A stretch of DNA of 6,828 bases from Bacteroidales bacterium UBA714 (GTDB lineage: Bacteria; Bacteroidota; Bacteroidia; Bacteroidales; UBA932), in assembly GCA_002298075.1 (NCBI GenBank), contig DBLW01000149.1, positions 1 to 6,828 of the forward strand, given 5' to 3'. Numbering within the stretch: position 1 is the stretch's first letter; every line of letters starts with the position of its first letter. Shown in pieces: positions 5,801 through 6,828 of this stretch. A model generated the notes under the pieces. That model worked only from the letters and a program-made list of their open reading frames with translations. It did not search any database and was not told the origin of the DNA. The translations under genes were made by a program, and so were the position numbers.

Positions 5801-6828
5801 TCATTTAACAACAGGTATCTCATAATCCCACTTGATGCCGAAACGGTTAGTCAGTTCGATTTTGACAGGTCCGGCGGAAGGGTCCGGCACAGCCGAGAAA
5901 AAATGACGGCTGTTGCTCGGAGTGCTGTATGACGGGATGTTCCCGTCCGGGAATGCTTCATTTATATTCTTTATGAAAACAGGGCTATAGTCATTCACAC
6001 GTGTCATCGGAGCTTTGGCAGAACTGCCCTGATGCCACATGACCGTCCATTTTTCATCCATATCCCACACATTCAAAAGAACCGCTTCAGGATGAGCCTC
6101 GCTCTGACCAGGTCTGACTATCTCAGCCTGGGACATGGGGCCGTCACCGAACTCCACCGAACGGAATATCCAGCTCAAATCACCGTCACGCCTGTCGAAA
6201 ATCTTATATCCCCTCGGAGTGCCGTCACGGCAATAGTCCGCAACCCACCATGCTCCAAGAAAACCAGAGATATTATGGTCAATCATGTTTTCACCAAGCG
6301 TCAGCGTATTATGCACATGAGTATGTCCGGTTATGAAATCAACCTCATGCCCGGCCAGGATTTCCAGCACCTGGCCGCCTCCACGGATAGGATCTTTCTC
6401 ATACCAGCGGTGGAAAGGAATATGCTGGGCCACATAGACATGCACATCATCCGGCACAAGTTCCATAAGCCCCCGCAGAAATCCTATTGCCTCAGGAGGA
6501 TAGCCTTCATCGAACTTTTTGTTTCCATTGTATATCACGGTATTCAGGCCAACCACGATATCACGTCCAATATAGAATGCATAATTAAGCGGACCGAACA
6601 CTTTCTTGAAATCCTCCGCAGCCTTTTCTCCGGACGACTTGGCATTATAGTCATGGTTGCCGATGACGGCATAGAAAGGCACACCGGTTTCTTTCATCAT
6701 CGACTTATACTCCGGAAGCAATTCCATTGCGTCCTGCACCACATCCCCGAGACAGATTCCTGCCGTGAAGCGTTCTGCGGCCCTCGCCTTGCATACTGAC
6801 GAGAGATCGGCCAAAGGAGCCGCACAGA
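5801..6828 (-). CDS. Calcineurin-like metallophosphoesterase, N-terminus beyond the window
   Basis: Two-metal phosphoesterase; the family includes phosphodiesterases, nucleotidases and phosphatases. About 342 residues are visible. The frame stays open to the right edge, so the TTG at 6812-6814 is not taken as the start and the first metal-binding DxH motif lies outside. Counting from that TTG codon as residue 1, GDVVQD (23-28), GNHDY (52-56), the His in AQHIPFH (131) and GHTHVH (163-168) supply the remaining metal and phosphate-binding residues in the usual order. After about residue 170 comes a long C-terminal region rich in Trp and aromatic residues, ending WDYEIPVVK. I read this as the beta-rich C-terminal domain that accompanies this phosphoesterase type in Bacteroidota. 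Members of that type are usually exported, but no signal peptide can be seen here. It is the first visible gene of the operon, 17 bases before the aldolase. Substrate unknown: a sugar phosphate, phosphodiester or nucleotide are all possible. Confidence 0.88.
   Translation of the reverse strand, partial: CAAPLADLSSVCKARAAERFTAGICLGDVVQDAMELLPEYKSMMKETGVPFYAVIGNHDYNAKSSGEKAAEDFKKVFGPLNYAFYIGRDIVVGLNTVIYNGNKKFDEGYPPEAIGFLRGLMELVPDDVHVYVAQHIPFHRWYEKDPIRGGGQVLEILAGHEVDFITGHTHVHNTLTLGENMIDHNISGFLGAWWVADYCRDGTPRGYKIFDRRDGDLSWIFRSVEFGDGPMSQAEIVRPGQSEAHPEAVLLNVWDMDEKWTVMWHQGSSAKAPMTRVNDYSPVFIKNINEAFPDGNIPSYSTPSNSRHFFSAVPDPSAGPVKIELTNRFGIKWDYEIPVVK

Noticed and set aside
6032..6799. A 255-codon open + strand frame antisense to the phosphoesterase
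   Set aside because: It is a shadow of a gene whose motifs are clear on the - strand; the antisense product has no domain features and is rich in His, Ile and Arg as expected from the reverse complement.

Overview
The window looks like chromosome of a Bacteroidota organism, probably a gut-type Bacteroidales. The reasons are a secreted S1/P1-type nuclease, a sodium:solute symporter beside an AraB-type ribulokinase, a calcineurin-like phosphoesterase with a long C-terminal region, moderate GC content by eye, and start codons with A/T-rich leaders and mostly no clear Shine-Dalgarno sequence. No species can be named from this sequence alone.

Layout. On the + strand, positions 1-524 hold the 3' end of a NupG/XapB-type nucleoside permease. 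Positions 525-904 form a convergent intergenic region with a strong perfect-arm hairpin (617-664) and several small inverted repeats, but no convincing gene. Everything after that is on the - strand. Read in the direction of transcription, the order is: a metallophosphoesterase whose N-terminus lies beyond the right edge (5801-6828); an HpcH/HpaI-family class II pyruvate aldolase (5016-5783); an SSS-family Na+/solute symporter (3530-5011); an AraB ribulokinase (1869-3497); then, after a 148-base gap, a secreted S1/P1 zinc nuclease (905-1720). The first four are spaced 17, 4 and 32 bases apart and very likely form one operon whose promoter is outside the window.

How they may work together. The operon reads as a carbohydrate uptake and catabolism cassette: a phosphoesterase, a sodium-coupled importer, an aldolase that in its family splits 2-keto-3-deoxy sugar acids into pyruvate plus an aldehyde, and a ketopentose kinase. 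The unusual point is the pairing of a clear AraB with an HpcH/HpaI aldolase, with no araA or araD visible. The two enzymes belong to different textbook routes. The nuclease and the nucleoside permease face each other across the intergenic region and could serve nucleic acid scavenging, but they are not one transcription unit.

The most distinctive small-scale feature is a hexanucleotide tandem repeat (1689-1723) at the start of the nuclease. It encodes five Met-Lys dipeptides in the signal-peptide n-region and offers five in-frame start codons. I saw no CRISPR array, tRNA, rRNA, insertion sequence or phage gene. Most of the window is well-known family content, and I do not see strong evidence of a wholly new system.
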